From NCBI GenBank assembly GCA_003520455.1, contig DOUV01000589.1, positions 1 through 28,370 on the forward strand: 28,370 nucleotides of DNA, given 5' to 3'. This document shows positions 7,540 to 14,851 of this stretch, piece after piece. Positions within the stretch are counted from its first letter, which is position 1; every line of letters starts with the position of its first letter. Source of the DNA: Chloroflexota bacterium. GTDB lineage: Bacteria > Chloroflexota > Anaerolineae > Ardenticatenales > Ardenticatenaceae. The position numbers and the translations under genes were made by a program. The notes beneath the pieces were generated by a model that made no database searches, was not told the origin of the DNA, and saw only the letters and a program-made list of their open reading frames with translations.

Positions 7540-8844
7540 TTACCTCCGCCGAGAGCTCATCGCTCTGAGATGAGCCGGCAATTCGACGCCTGCCAGTTCG
7601 GCCGCCTTCTTCATCGACTCGATTACACCGGCACCGGCAACAGCGAATTGGGTCGGTCCCAGGTCACCTTCTCGCCATGCATTGATGAAGCGGACCTCCC
7701 ATGGGTCCACACCCAAGACCTCCGCGATTCGGTTCATCTGAAGCTCCACCGCGGACTGCCCGTTGGTGACGGCGAAGCCGCGCTGAGAGCTGTGAATGGG
7801 CCGGTTGGTAAAGACGCACCAGCCTTCAACAAAAACGTTCGGGACGGCATAGGGCCCGAGGCCGTAAGTCGCGCACTTTTCGACGGCATACGGCGCGAAC
7901 GCCGTGTAGGCACCACCGGTATGCCACATGCGGAAGTGGCGCGCCACGATCCGCCCATCCTTCTTCACGCCGTCCTTGATCTCGAACACGAAGGCGCCAC
8001 GCTTGGACCCGTAGCTCATGTGTTCGCGCCGGGTCATACGGTACTTGACCGGCTTGCGGAATTTGAGCGCCGCCAGGCCGGTGACGTGATCGCAGTGGAC
8101 ATCGTTCTTGCTGCCAAACCCACCGCCAACTCGGCCGCCCTCGTAGACGATCTGGCTCATGGGTAGGTTGAAGACCGGGCACAACTGTCCCAGGTGGAAA
8201 TAATGCGCCTGGCTCTCAGTGTGGAAGGCCAACCGGCCGGCGTCGTCGATGTACGCCACTGACACGTGAGGCTCGATCGGCGCATGGTCGTTGTTCGCGT
8301 TGGTGTACCGGCCTTCGACGACGTAGTCCGCGTCGGCCAGGCCCTTCTCGATGTTGCCCAGGCGAACTTCAAAGACAGTCTTGCCGTTTCCGAACACCCA
8401 CATATTGCTATCTGAGCCGGGGCGCACGAGCGGCGCGTCGGGCTTCATGGCCTCGAACATGTCGAAGACCGGCGTCTGCTCCTCGATGTCGAGCTTGATT
8501 TTTTCGACCGCCTCCTGTGCTGTGTCCTCATCCACCGCAACCACTGCAGCGATGCGCTCACCCTTGTAGCGAACGTGATCCGGCGTGAAGACCGGCTGAT
8601 CCGGTACCAGCCCATAGGCGTTGTTGCCCGGCACATCCCCGGCGGTCAACGTCCCGACCACGCCGGGTGTATTCTCCGCAGGGGTGAGATCCAGGTGGCG
8701 GATGACGCCTTTGTGGACCGGGCTATACAGCACCTTGGCATACAGCATCCCGGGGAGTTGGTAGTCGTCGGTGTACATGGCCATGCCGGTCACCTGGCCA
8801 AGCCCCTCATAGCGGGGAACGGATTGTCCGATGTACTTTGACAT
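7540..8844 (-). CDS. Molybdenum hydroxylase, N-terminal Mo-binding subunit (NdhL-like)
   Basis: A 434-residue protein matching the N-terminal half of the xanthine dehydrogenase/aldehyde oxidase large subunit. It begins SKYIGQSVPRYEGLGQVTG and includes PGMLYAKVLYSPV, HAPIEPHVSVAY, and the molybdopterin motif GGRVGGGFGSK. It ends AHLRAMSSRRR, a point where undivided relatives read straight on into the region found in the next gene. The ATG at 8844 overlaps the stop of the iron-sulfur subunit by one base (TGATG), which indicates translational coupling; a longer reading frame upstream to 9030 would run through the iron-sulfur gene and is rejected. It must pair with the C-terminal Mo subunit to form an active centre, and with the iron-sulfur and FAD subunits to pass electrons on. 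Confidence 0.9.
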   Translation of the reverse strand: MSKYIGQSVPRYEGLGQVTGMAMYTDDYQLPGMLYAKVLYSPVHKGVIRHLDLTPAENTPGVVGTLTAGDVPGNNAYGLVPDQPVFTPDHVRYKGERIAAVVAVDEDTAQEAVEKIKLDIEEQTPVFDMFEAMKPDAPLVRPGSDSNMWVFGNGKTVFEVRLGNIEKGLADADYVVEGRYTNANNDHAPIEPHVSVAYIDDAGRLAFHTESQAHYFHLGQLCPVFNLPMSQIVYEGGRVGGGFGSKNDVHCDHVTGLAALKFRKPVKYRMTRREHMSYGSKRGAFVFEIKDGVKKDGRIVARHFRMWHTGGAYTAFAPYAVEKCATYGLGPYAVPNVFVEGWCVFTNRPIHSSQRGFAVTNGQSAVELQMNRIAEVLGVDPWEVRFINAWREGDLGPTQFAVAGAGVIESMKKAAELAGVELPAHLRAMSSRRR

Positions 8845-9326
8845 CAGCCTGGCTCCTTTCCATTGCCATTGGCTGCGACGGCTTGGACGGCCGCGATGAC
8901 CTCGAGGTAGGCACCACAGCGGCAGAGGTTGCCCGAGATGGCTTCCACGATTTGTTCGCGGTTGGGGCCCGGGTTCTGGTCGAGCAAGGCCTTGGCGCTG
9001 ATCAGCATTCCGGAAGTGCAGAAGCCGCACTGCGTCGCGGCATGATCAAGAAAAGCCTGCTGCAACGGATGCAAACTCCCGCTCGTGCTCAGCCCTTCGA
9101 CCGTCACAATCTCCTTCCCGGCGATAGTCAGGGCAATTGTGAGGCAGGCACGGGCCGGTTCGCCGTTGATGAGCACGGTACAGGCCCCGCACTCGCCGCT
9201 GTCACAGCCGCGCTTGGGGCCTATGAGGTGTAACTGTTCGCGCAACAAGTCCACCAATGTGTCGGTCGGTTTGACCAGGCCATCGGCGTGGAACCCATTG
9301 AGGGTAAATGATACTGGGTATTTCAT
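8844..9326 (-). CDS. Molybdenum hydroxylase, [2Fe-2S] subunit
   Basis: A 160-residue electron-transfer subunit carrying two [2Fe-2S] clusters. The plant-type cluster uses Cys41, Cys46, Cys49 and Cys61 (CDSGECGAC then C). The second uses Cys100, Cys103, Cys135 and Cys137 (CGFC then CRC). Length and cysteine spacing are standard for CoxS/XdhC/NdhS-type subunits. The start at 9326 (MKYPVSFTLNG) is preferred over an upstream in-frame codon because the protein then has family length and GGAGG lies about 10 bases upstream, in the short gap after the FAD subunit. The gene sits in the order FAD, FeS, Mo-L, Mo-M, with overlaps or very small gaps, so the four are one operon. Confidence 0.95.
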   Translation of the reverse strand: MKYPVSFTLNGFHADGLVKPTDTLVDLLREQLHLIGPKRGCDSGECGACTVLINGEPARACLTIALTIAGKEIVTVEGLSTSGSLHPLQQAFLDHAATQCGFCTSGMLISAKALLDQNPGPNREQIVEAISGNLCRCGAYLEVIAAVQAVAANGNGKEPG

Positions 9327-9345
9327 GGTGACTTGGCCTCCTATT

Positions 9346-10197
9346 CTAAATCTCCACGCCAGCAGCCTGGGCCAGAGCCCGAGCCACCAGGGGTGCCGAT
9401 GCCTTCCGGCGATACCAGGCGGACGCACGCTGGTCATCGATCGGATGGGTCTCGGCTACCGCGGCGGCGGCGCACTCGACGATTGACGTCTTGTCGAGCC
9501 TCTTGCCCCGGATCAGGGCCTCGGCCGCAAGACACCGCACGGGAGTCGGCGCCACCGAGCCCAGGGCGATGCGGGCATCCCTACACTTCTCACCGTCCAG
9601 CTCCAGCCAGACGGCGACATTCACCACTGCGAACGTCAGGGCCTTACGCCGGCCCAGTTTAAGAAAAACGGTGTTCCCTCTGGGCACCGGCATCGCTACT
9701 TCGACGACGAGTTCATCCGGCCTGAGCACCGTCTCGCCGGGGCCGGTGAAGAAGTCTTTCAGAGCCACCACCCGTTCCCCCGAAGGACCACGCAGGCGTA
9801 GCTCTGCATCCATGACCAACAGTGGCGTCACCAGATCCGCCGCCGGGGACGCATTGGCAATATTGCCGCCGATGGTGGCACTCGTGCGTGTAGCAACACT
9901 TCCGGAGAGTCGCGCTGCCCTGGCGAGCGCGGCGGCTTTCTCCTTCACAAGGTCGCTGGTCGCCAGTTTAGCCGTCGAAGTTGTGGCCCCGATCACCAGT
10001 GTCCCGTCCTCGTCCTTGATGTAGTCCAGGCTCAGCCCGCCGATATACATCAAGATGTCCGGGCTGAGTTCGTAGTAGTTGATCTTGGGAACGAGATCGG
10101 TGCCCCCCGCGAGGATGGTGACCCTGCCGCCATGTTCGGCTAGCAGCTTGACCGCTTCGCCAACATCAGCGGGCGCAAAATATTGGATGTCCTTCAT
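9346..10197 (-). CDS. Molybdenum hydroxylase, FAD-binding subunit
   Basis: A 283-residue CoxM/XdhB/NdhF-type flavoprotein subunit that accepts electrons from the iron-sulfur clusters. It shows the FAD pyrophosphate motif ILAGGTDLVPK (28-38) and the second flavin motif TIGGNIANASPAAD (108-121), followed by a typical CO-dehydrogenase flavoprotein C-terminal domain (LGRRKALTFAVVNVAVWLEL and later). The ATG at 10197 has GGGAGG just upstream. It is the first gene of the four-subunit operon, with about 345 non-coding bases ahead of it, so a promoter probably lies there. Confidence 0.95.
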   Translation of the reverse strand: MKDIQYFAPADVGEAVKLLAEHGGRVTILAGGTDLVPKINYYELSPDILMYIGGLSLDYIKDEDGTLVIGATTSTAKLATSDLVKEKAAALARAARLSGSVATRTSATIGGNIANASPAADLVTPLLVMDAELRLRGPSGERVVALKDFFTGPGETVLRPDELVVEVAMPVPRGNTVFLKLGRRKALTFAVVNVAVWLELDGEKCRDARIALGSVAPTPVRCLAAEALIRGKRLDKTSIVECAAAAVAETHPIDDQRASAWYRRKASAPLVARALAQAAGVEI

Positions 10198-10542
10198 TCA
10201 TGACCTCCCTTTCGTCTTGGAAACAGAGCCTCTTCGACCTGCCCGTCGGTCACAATGTTCCGTCGATCCTCCCCCATCACCCCCTTTCTTCGATCTTTCC
10301 CTTCGGTGGTCAGGCTATTTGGTCGAGTCCGTTTGAGGAAATCGTTCGCCCGACCCGAGGCGTTGACACGAACGGCAATATTCGCAAATAAAAGTTGCCA
10401 TCATTCCCTTCATTCGCAACCAACGGGGTCTTGATCTGCCAAATCAGCCGCCATCTGAACGCCGCCCTTGAAGAATAGGAGTCACCATCACTGGCCGCCT
10501 CACCGCAACAACGAGAGGCCACTGGTCGTCGGGTCCCCAGCG
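10198..10542. other. Non-coding stretch upstream of the hydroxylase operon
   Basis: About 345 bases with no credible gene on either strand. It should carry the promoter and leader of the hydroxylase operon (minus strand), unless transcription continues from the MoaD-like gene. I see the ribosome-binding site of the FAD subunit at its left end but no convincing minus-strand promoter boxes or riboswitch fold. Confidence 0.4.
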
Positions 10543-10788
10543 TTAACCACCCGCAAGTGCAGAGATAAATAGAACCTCCTGCCCGTTGGCGAGTGAGTCA
10601 GATTTCAGCGCGCTTCGACCGGACACGATCGGAATCGCCGTCCATAACCGTTGCCTGAGCAGCGGATGATGAACGCCAAGATAGTCGAGCAGGTCACCGA
10701 CTGTGGCACCATCCGCCAGCGTGACTTCCATCGTCGCGCTGCCGAGGGTGTGAGCCACTGCCGCCCCGAATCGGAGATATACTGTCAC
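10543..10788 (-). CDS. MoaD/ThiS-like small sulfur-carrier protein
   Basis: An 81-residue beta-grasp protein ending ISALAGG, with the C-terminal Gly-Gly that MoaD, ThiS and relatives use to carry sulfur as a thiocarboxylate. The body (VTVYLRFGAAV, VTLADGATVGDLLDYLG, NGQEVLFI) fits MoaD-like spacing. The GTG at 10788 is chosen because a perfect AAGGAGG (10797-10803) is 8 bases upstream; the longer upstream reading frame has no such signal and would add a non-family tail. It lies between RLP1 and the molybdenum hydroxylase. A role in making or sulfurating the hydroxylase's molybdopterin cofactor is the simplest idea, but a carrier role in another sulfur transfer is possible. No MoaE or MoeB-like partner is in the window. 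Confidence 0.8.
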   Translation of the reverse strand: MTVYLRFGAAVAHTLGSATMEVTLADGATVGDLLDYLGVHHPLLRQRLWTAIPIVSGRSALKSDSLANGQEVLFISALAGG

Positions 10789-10856
10789 GGTCGTATCCTC
10801 CTTACGGCGATGGGCATACCAGGTTGGCCGCGGGCCTTGTCGCCCGTGTCGTCCTG

Positions 10857-12143
10857 CTACTGATGGAATGGAGCGCCCCACGCATCCAGCGCCCGTCTCA
10901 ACTCCCGAGACTCTTTTGCCTGTTCATCAAGGGGGATGCCGGCCACCGCAGCATCGATGGCCTGGCGCATTGCCCGCCCCCCGGCAGGCGGACCGTCGGG
11001 ATGGCCTTGAATGGCACCGCCCACGCCCAGCATGATGTCAAAGCCCAAATCCTCAACGATTCGAACGGCCATGCCGGGATGAATGCCACCGCCAATGATC
11101 GGCAGGGTCGGTTTGAGGTCGTACAGGGACATTCGCTGAAAGTGAGCGGTCCGCAGGTATTTTTCACGCAAGAGCGGATAGCTGCTGTAGATTGAGCTGA
11201 ACATCGTGCCATCAGCGCCGGCCAGACGAGTTAGCTTTCCGAGGAGGAGCGGTGAAGCGAGACCGGTGTGCAGACTCTCCGTCAACGTGCCCGCGCCCGC
11301 GTAGTGACATATGATCGGGATGGTGATGGAAGACTCTTCTGCCACAGCCTGAAGAATCCCCAGGCCGACGCTGATCCCGTTGATCATCAACATGCCGGCG
11401 CCGACCTCTTGGGCGCGCCGGGCGTTCTCGACGATTCTCTCCGGCCGGTCGGTGATGTTGGCCGCGTACACAGCGCGGTGTCCCGTCTCTTCAAACACCT
11501 GCTCCGCTGCGCGCTGGTAGGCCGCAACTCGCTTCAACAATGCGTTGAAGGAGGTGTTACCTAACAATTCGTCATCTTTGATAACGTCAACACCCCCCCG
11601 AGCTGATTCGGCGAAAAAAGTCGCTCCAACCTCCGGACTAAACCCGGTGCAGGGTTTGATCATGTTCAGCAGAATCGGCCGGCGCGGGATGTTGAGATAT
11701 TCACGCAGGCCCGAGATGCCAAACTTCGGCCCGCCAAAGCCAGCCACAAAGCTCGGCGACAGTTGCAGATCGACCAGCTTGAGTTGTACCGAGGTCGAGA
11801 CATCATTGCCCAGCAAGGTCGTAAAGAGCATTGGGAACTGCGAACCAACGTTGCGCTCGGGAAAGGCGATTTGAATGAGAAAGGCGCGCTTGCCCACCGG
11901 CAGATTCGTTTTCAGCTCAACCGGAGGAATATCGTAGATCGCGACAATCCGGGCCATATGTTGCTCAAGCATCTCGCGGGTGATCCCCGGTACCGGCGTC
12001 CATGTTCCCACACTTTGTCCGACGGCAAAGGAAGCCGCCTTGGACACGATGTCTACCTCAACATCCGTCTCCAAGAAGTAGGTCGCAATAATGTATTCTT
12101 TGCCGATCAACTCTTCAGCGTAGGCAAAGACCAGGTCATTCAC
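10857..12143 (-). CDS. RuBisCO-like protein 1 (RLP1)
   Basis: A 428-residue member of the RuBisCO large-subunit superfamily that is not a true carboxylase. Retained: Lys163 in MIKP (RuBisCO Lys175), the carbamate Lys189 with Asp191 and Glu192 in GGVDVIKDDE (Lys201, Asp203, Glu204), His280 (His294), and glycine-rich phosphate sites GGGIHPG (351-357) and GVGGAIQGHP. Changed: the loop-6 region reads DGTMFSSIYSSYPLL, lacking the catalytic Lys334 and His327. So metal-dependent enolisation of a phosphorylated substrate is plausible but CO2 fixation is not. Relatives include MtnW-type enolases and the isoapionate-phosphate RLPs of apiose catabolism; which, if either, applies is unknown. The GTG start has AGGA upstream. 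A 69-base gap separates it from the MoaD-like gene downstream. Confidence 0.92.
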   Translation of the reverse strand: MNDLVFAYAEELIGKEYIIATYFLETDVEVDIVSKAASFAVGQSVGTWTPVPGITREMLEQHMARIVAIYDIPPVELKTNLPVGKRAFLIQIAFPERNVGSQFPMLFTTLLGNDVSTSVQLKLVDLQLSPSFVAGFGGPKFGISGLREYLNIPRRPILLNMIKPCTGFSPEVGATFFAESARGGVDVIKDDELLGNTSFNALLKRVAAYQRAAEQVFEETGHRAVYAANITDRPERIVENARRAQEVGAGMLMINGISVGLGILQAVAEESSITIPIICHYAGAGTLTESLHTGLASPLLLGKLTRLAGADGTMFSSIYSSYPLLREKYLRTAHFQRMSLYDLKPTLPIIGGGIHPGMAVRIVEDLGFDIMLGVGGAIQGHPDGPPAGGRAMRQAIDAAVAGIPLDEQAKESRELRRALDAWGAPFHQ

Positions 12144-12431
12144 AGTTGTTTATCCTCACCTTCCCTCCACCGACCCATCAAGGAGTTTCTAAATACACGC
12201 GGGAGTCAGGCAGGGAGTGCGCGGCCGTGCAAATTGATGGCGGCACGCCGGTACATAACCACCTCGACGCTGTCCTGATGGCGGTGCTGCGAACTGAGGC
12301 GCACCCCAGGTCGAGCGCGGCGAATGCGGAAATCAAGAGTTAGAACCGCGGCAGAAGCGAGCGGCGAGAGGGGCTGAGATAGAAAAAGGCAGGTATCGTG
12401 AGCAAATAGAACCTCCTGGTTGACGCGCGAG

Positions 12432-12466
12432 CCATGGTGCCATGGCCATGAGCTCTATGGCTCATG
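12432..12466. repeat. CCATGG direct repeats and 7-bp inverted repeat
   Basis: CCATGG occurs at 12432-12437 and 12440-12445, followed by CCATG at 12446-12450. The last copy merges into a 7-bp inverted repeat (CATGAGC at 12447-12453, GCTCATG at 12460-12466, six-base spacer). It lies about 290 bases upstream of RLP1 and could be an operator or simply a hairpin; there is no direct evidence of function. Confidence 0.5.
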
Positions 12467-12550
12467 ACGCTGAGCCTGGGGACCCATCGGGCTGCGGACC
12501 AAGATCATTGGCCAATTTTCAGAGCTCAAAGGGCGACAGGTCTAGAACAT

Positions 12551-12629
12551 CGGTCAAGGAGTCGCCGTAGAGGCGTGGTCGGAGACTTCCGAAGTCTCGG
12601 GAGACTTCGGAAGTCTGACTCCTTGACCG
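12551..12629. repeat. Compound inverted repeat (13-bp outer and 15-bp inner arms)
   Basis: Outer arms 12551-12563 and 12617-12629 are perfect 13-bp inverted copies. Inner arms 12583-12597 and 12602-12616 are perfect 15-bp inverted copies around the loop CGGG. Each inner arm is itself a palindrome (AGACTTC, one centre base, GAAGTCT), so AGACTTC/GAAGTCT is present four times over. The left side carries 19 extra bases (12564-12582) between outer and inner arms. There is no T tract, so it is not a standard terminator. It begins about 70 bases beyond the corrinoid-protein stop in the minus direction. REP- or MITE-like element, attenuator or protein-binding site are all open. Confidence 0.85.
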
Positions 12630-12699
12630 GCGCGCGAGGTGGCATGCAATGGATGGCTCCAAGACTCTGTCAAACGGCCTAAAGCCAGCATCGAGGCCG

Positions 12700-13359
12700 C
12701 TACGAACTCTTCTTCTCTTCAATCAATCGGCGGGCAAGACGGACGGAAGCAGCTGCATCGGGCGCATACCCGTCGGCCCCGACAGCATCGGCAAACGCCT
12801 GGGTAATTGGCGCGCCCCCGACCAGTATCTTGACCTGATTGCGCATCCCCTCGTTACTCACGGCCTGAATAATCTCTCCCATTACATTCATGGTAGTGGT
12901 CAGGAGAGCCGACATCCCGATGATGTCAGGATTGTGCTCTCGAATCGCCTGAATATATTTCGCAGGGCCAACATCCGTCCCCAAGTCCACCACCTGAAAG
13001 CCGCTGCCGCGAAGCATCATATTCACAATGTTCTTGCCGATGTCGTGCATGTCACCTTTGACGGTCCCCGTCACCACAACACCGGTCGCTTTGTGCTCGC
13101 CCTGGGCCAGGTAGGGTTCGGCTAACTCCAAAATGCCACCAGCCGCCCGAGCAGAGACCAGCATTTCAGACACGAAGTATTCACCACACTCAAACAGCCT
13201 GCCAACCTCTTCCATCGCTGGAACCAAATACCTGGTAATGAGCACTTGGGCGTCTACGCCCGCTTCCAGAGCCTTTGCAGCCAACGTACGAGTTCCTTTA
13301 ATATCTCCCTCGATGATCAAATCTGGAATTTCATCGAGATATAATTCTTCAGAACTCAT
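12700..13359 (-). CDS. Corrinoid (cobamide-binding) methyl-carrier protein
   Basis: A 219-residue protein of the MtaC/MtbC/MtvC type that carries a methyl group on a cobamide between two methyltransferases. Residues about 5-90 form the helical cap domain (VPAMEEVGRLFECGEYFVSEML). The Rossmann-like B12 domain follows, with the lower-ligand motif DMHDIGKN (Asp103, His105, Gly108), GMSALLTTTM near 148-157 and GGAP at 181-184. Size and domain order match stand-alone corrinoid proteins rather than MetH. The ATG at 13359 has AAGGAGG (13368-13374) 8 bases upstream, which decides it over an earlier in-frame codon. It lies directly downstream of two UroD-like genes, the arrangement expected for a corrinoid-dependent demethylase. 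Confidence 0.95.
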   Translation of the reverse strand: MSSEELYLDEIPDLIIEGDIKGTRTLAAKALEAGVDAQVLITRYLVPAMEEVGRLFECGEYFVSEMLVSARAAGGILELAEPYLAQGEHKATGVVVTGTVKGDMHDIGKNIVNMMLRGSGFQVVDLGTDVGPAKYIQAIREHNPDIIGMSALLTTTMNVMGEIIQAVSNEGMRNQVKILVGGAPITQAFADAVGADGYAPDAAASVRLARRLIEEKKSS

Positions 13360-13416
13360 AGTTAAAACCTCCTTACCCACGTCGGATTACCTTCGATCAG
13401 GCGCTGACGATCGTTA

Positions 13417-14553
13417 TCAGTAACGTCCAAACTCGATGGCCGCATCAACCATCGCCAGGATGTTTTCCGCGCAGACATCCTCCTGGATGTTATGCACCGA
13501 TGCGAGCACGAAACCGCCCCCGGGAGCCAGGTCTTGAACGCGCTGGCGCACCTCCGTCCGGACATCTTCGGGCGATCCGAGCGGCAAGACCCGACTCGTG
13601 TCGATAGCGCCCCAAAAGCAAATCCTGTCTCCAAACCTTTCCTTCAGGCCAGCCGTGTCACCCATTCCGACACAACTGACCTGAACCGGATTCAAGGCAT
13701 CAACACCAATCTCAATGAAGTCTTCGATCAGGGTCGTCAACGCCCCATCAGTGTGATAAAGCACTTTCGCCCTCGATCTACTCTTGACACAGTCAATCAT
13801 CTGCTTGTGACGAGGCTTAAAAAGCCGGCGATAGCGCTTCAAATCGACCATCGGGCGATCCTGAAAAGCGACATCGTCTCCGAACATGACCACATCCACA
13901 TACGGTTCGACTTCATCCAGCGCCGCACCAGTGAGCTGTAGCCAGAAATCGAGCGTTCGGTCCATCAAAGCTTCTAAGAATTCCAGATTGAGCACGATGT
14001 CAACCAGAAACTCCTCAAACCCCCGAAGATATTGGCTCAGGTGGACGTAACCGAGGGGCAGGGTGAGGACGACAGCATAGTCCGTCTCCTCATGCAATCG
14101 GCGGGCTTGCTCGCGAAGACCGCGGATTCGCCCCGGGTTGAGGGGATCCGGCCAGGCAAACGAGTCCAGATCGGCCAGGGTCGCCCGTTTGAGCGGATTG
14201 CCCACCGGCGCGTAGTGACCCCCTTCCGGTTTGCGCCAGATGACCTGGAACTCATCCTGAAAGGAGCTATCCGCAAAATAAATATCCTCCCACCCATCGG
14301 GGTTACCGATCAGAAGCGGGCGAGTATCGGCGTGGAGTCGCTCAGCCACCCGCTCGTCCAGAATGGCGCTGCGCGACTTCCGCTTCATATAGCGGGTCTC
14401 GCTTTCAATACCCAGGTTCGCTTTCAATCGCTCGTAGGCGCCACCAATAATGGTGCTGACAGAGCACCCACCGATGTCGATTGGCACGCGATCCGGTTGT
14501 CGGTGCTCGATAGCTGCCAACACCCGTTCTCGAGGTGTCATTTCTATCCTCAT
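13417..14553 (-). CDS. UroD-superfamily protein 1, putative corrinoid-dependent methyltransferase
   Basis: A TIM-barrel protein of about 378 residues in the uroporphyrinogen decarboxylase/MtaA superfamily. Clear family landmarks: TPRERVLAAIEHRQPDRVP at the start, GDDVAFQDRP (225-234), YHTDGALTTLIEDF with His267 and Asp269, NPVQVSCVGMGD, and APGGGFVLASVHNIQ. It is not heme-synthetic HemE, because the RQAGRY motif is missing. The His-x-Cys zinc motif of MtaA/MtbA is His-x-Asp here, so metal binding, if any, differs. Its gene ends 57 bases before the corrinoid-protein gene, which suggests it transfers a methyl group to that protein. Start: ATG at 14553, or at 14541, which has the better AGGA signal. 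Confidence 0.88.
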   Translation of the reverse strand: MRIEMTPRERVLAAIEHRQPDRVPIDIGGCSVSTIIGGAYERLKANLGIESETRYMKRKSRSAILDERVAERLHADTRPLLIGNPDGWEDIYFADSSFQDEFQVIWRKPEGGHYAPVGNPLKRATLADLDSFAWPDPLNPGRIRGLREQARRLHEETDYAVVLTLPLGYVHLSQYLRGFEEFLVDIVLNLEFLEALMDRTLDFWLQLTGAALDEVEPYVDVVMFGDDVAFQDRPMVDLKRYRRLFKPRHKQMIDCVKSRSRAKVLYHTDGALTTLIEDFIEIGVDALNPVQVSCVGMGDTAGLKERFGDRICFWGAIDTSRVLPLGSPEDVRTEVRQRVQDLAPGGGFVLASVHNIQEDVCAENILAMVDAAIEFGRY

Positions 14554-14851
14554 CAGCGTATTTTCTCTTGATTTCTCAGGGACAGCACAATATTTGAAGC
14601 ATATTTCCCTTGTGGCCCGCCACGAGTTCCAGACGACCAACGCCCTCGCCCGCCACTCCCGTTGACCGATCTCGTCATTCCTTCGGTGTTCGTGCGCTGG
14701 GCGCCGAGCACTAGCTGCGGAACGCCTGGCGGACGATACCAAAAATGCCAACCGAATGATGGGCGCATATGAACCTTCCCAGTTTTCGTTACCCGAGCCC
14801 CGTGACGCATGCCTTATGGTCTCCGGAGCGCCTCCAGCAGCATCTTGTGTG
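14554..14851. other. Intergenic gap between two UroD-like genes
   Basis: About 298 bases between UroD-like genes 2 and 1. No gene, RNA or clear promoter could be supported. The length suggests a separate promoter or a processed leader for the UroD1-corrinoid pair, but I see no boxes that I trust. Confidence 0.3.

Larger units (their letters stand above)
12144..12699. other. 556-base intergenic region rich in inverted repeats
   Basis: This gap separates the corrinoid-protein gene from RLP1. No gene is supported. It holds the compound inverted repeat at 12551-12629 and a cluster of CCATGG palindromes at 12432-12466 (listed separately), and presumably the RLP1 promoter on the minus strand. No cobalamin riboswitch fold could be recognised by eye. 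Confidence 0.45.

Noticed and set aside
7535..7545. Sequencing frameshift as the cause of the divided Mo subunit
   Set aside because: The downstream part has its own well-spaced GGAGG and ATG, and the division matches the known NdhL/NdhM pattern. Not fully excluded without reads.
6698..7573. Long plus-strand reading frame opposite the Mo-binding subunit
   Set aside because: It lies wholly antisense to well-supported hydroxylase genes, shows no recognisable motif and has the Arg/His/Asp-rich look of a shadow frame in GC-rich coding DNA.
8844..9030. Upstream extension of the N-terminal Mo subunit to 9030
   Set aside because: The extension would overlap the iron-sulfur subunit out of frame; the ATG at 8844 with TGATG coupling matches the family N-terminus.
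10363..10391. Plus-strand promoter-like TTGACA with AAATAA at 17-base spacing
   Set aside because: It points away from the hydroxylase genes into a minus-strand gene region with no plus-strand gene to serve, and its -10 box is poor.
12144..13416. Cobalamin riboswitch near the corrinoid gene
   Set aside because: I could not find the conserved B12-box-like core by eye; the hairpins present are simple inverted repeats.
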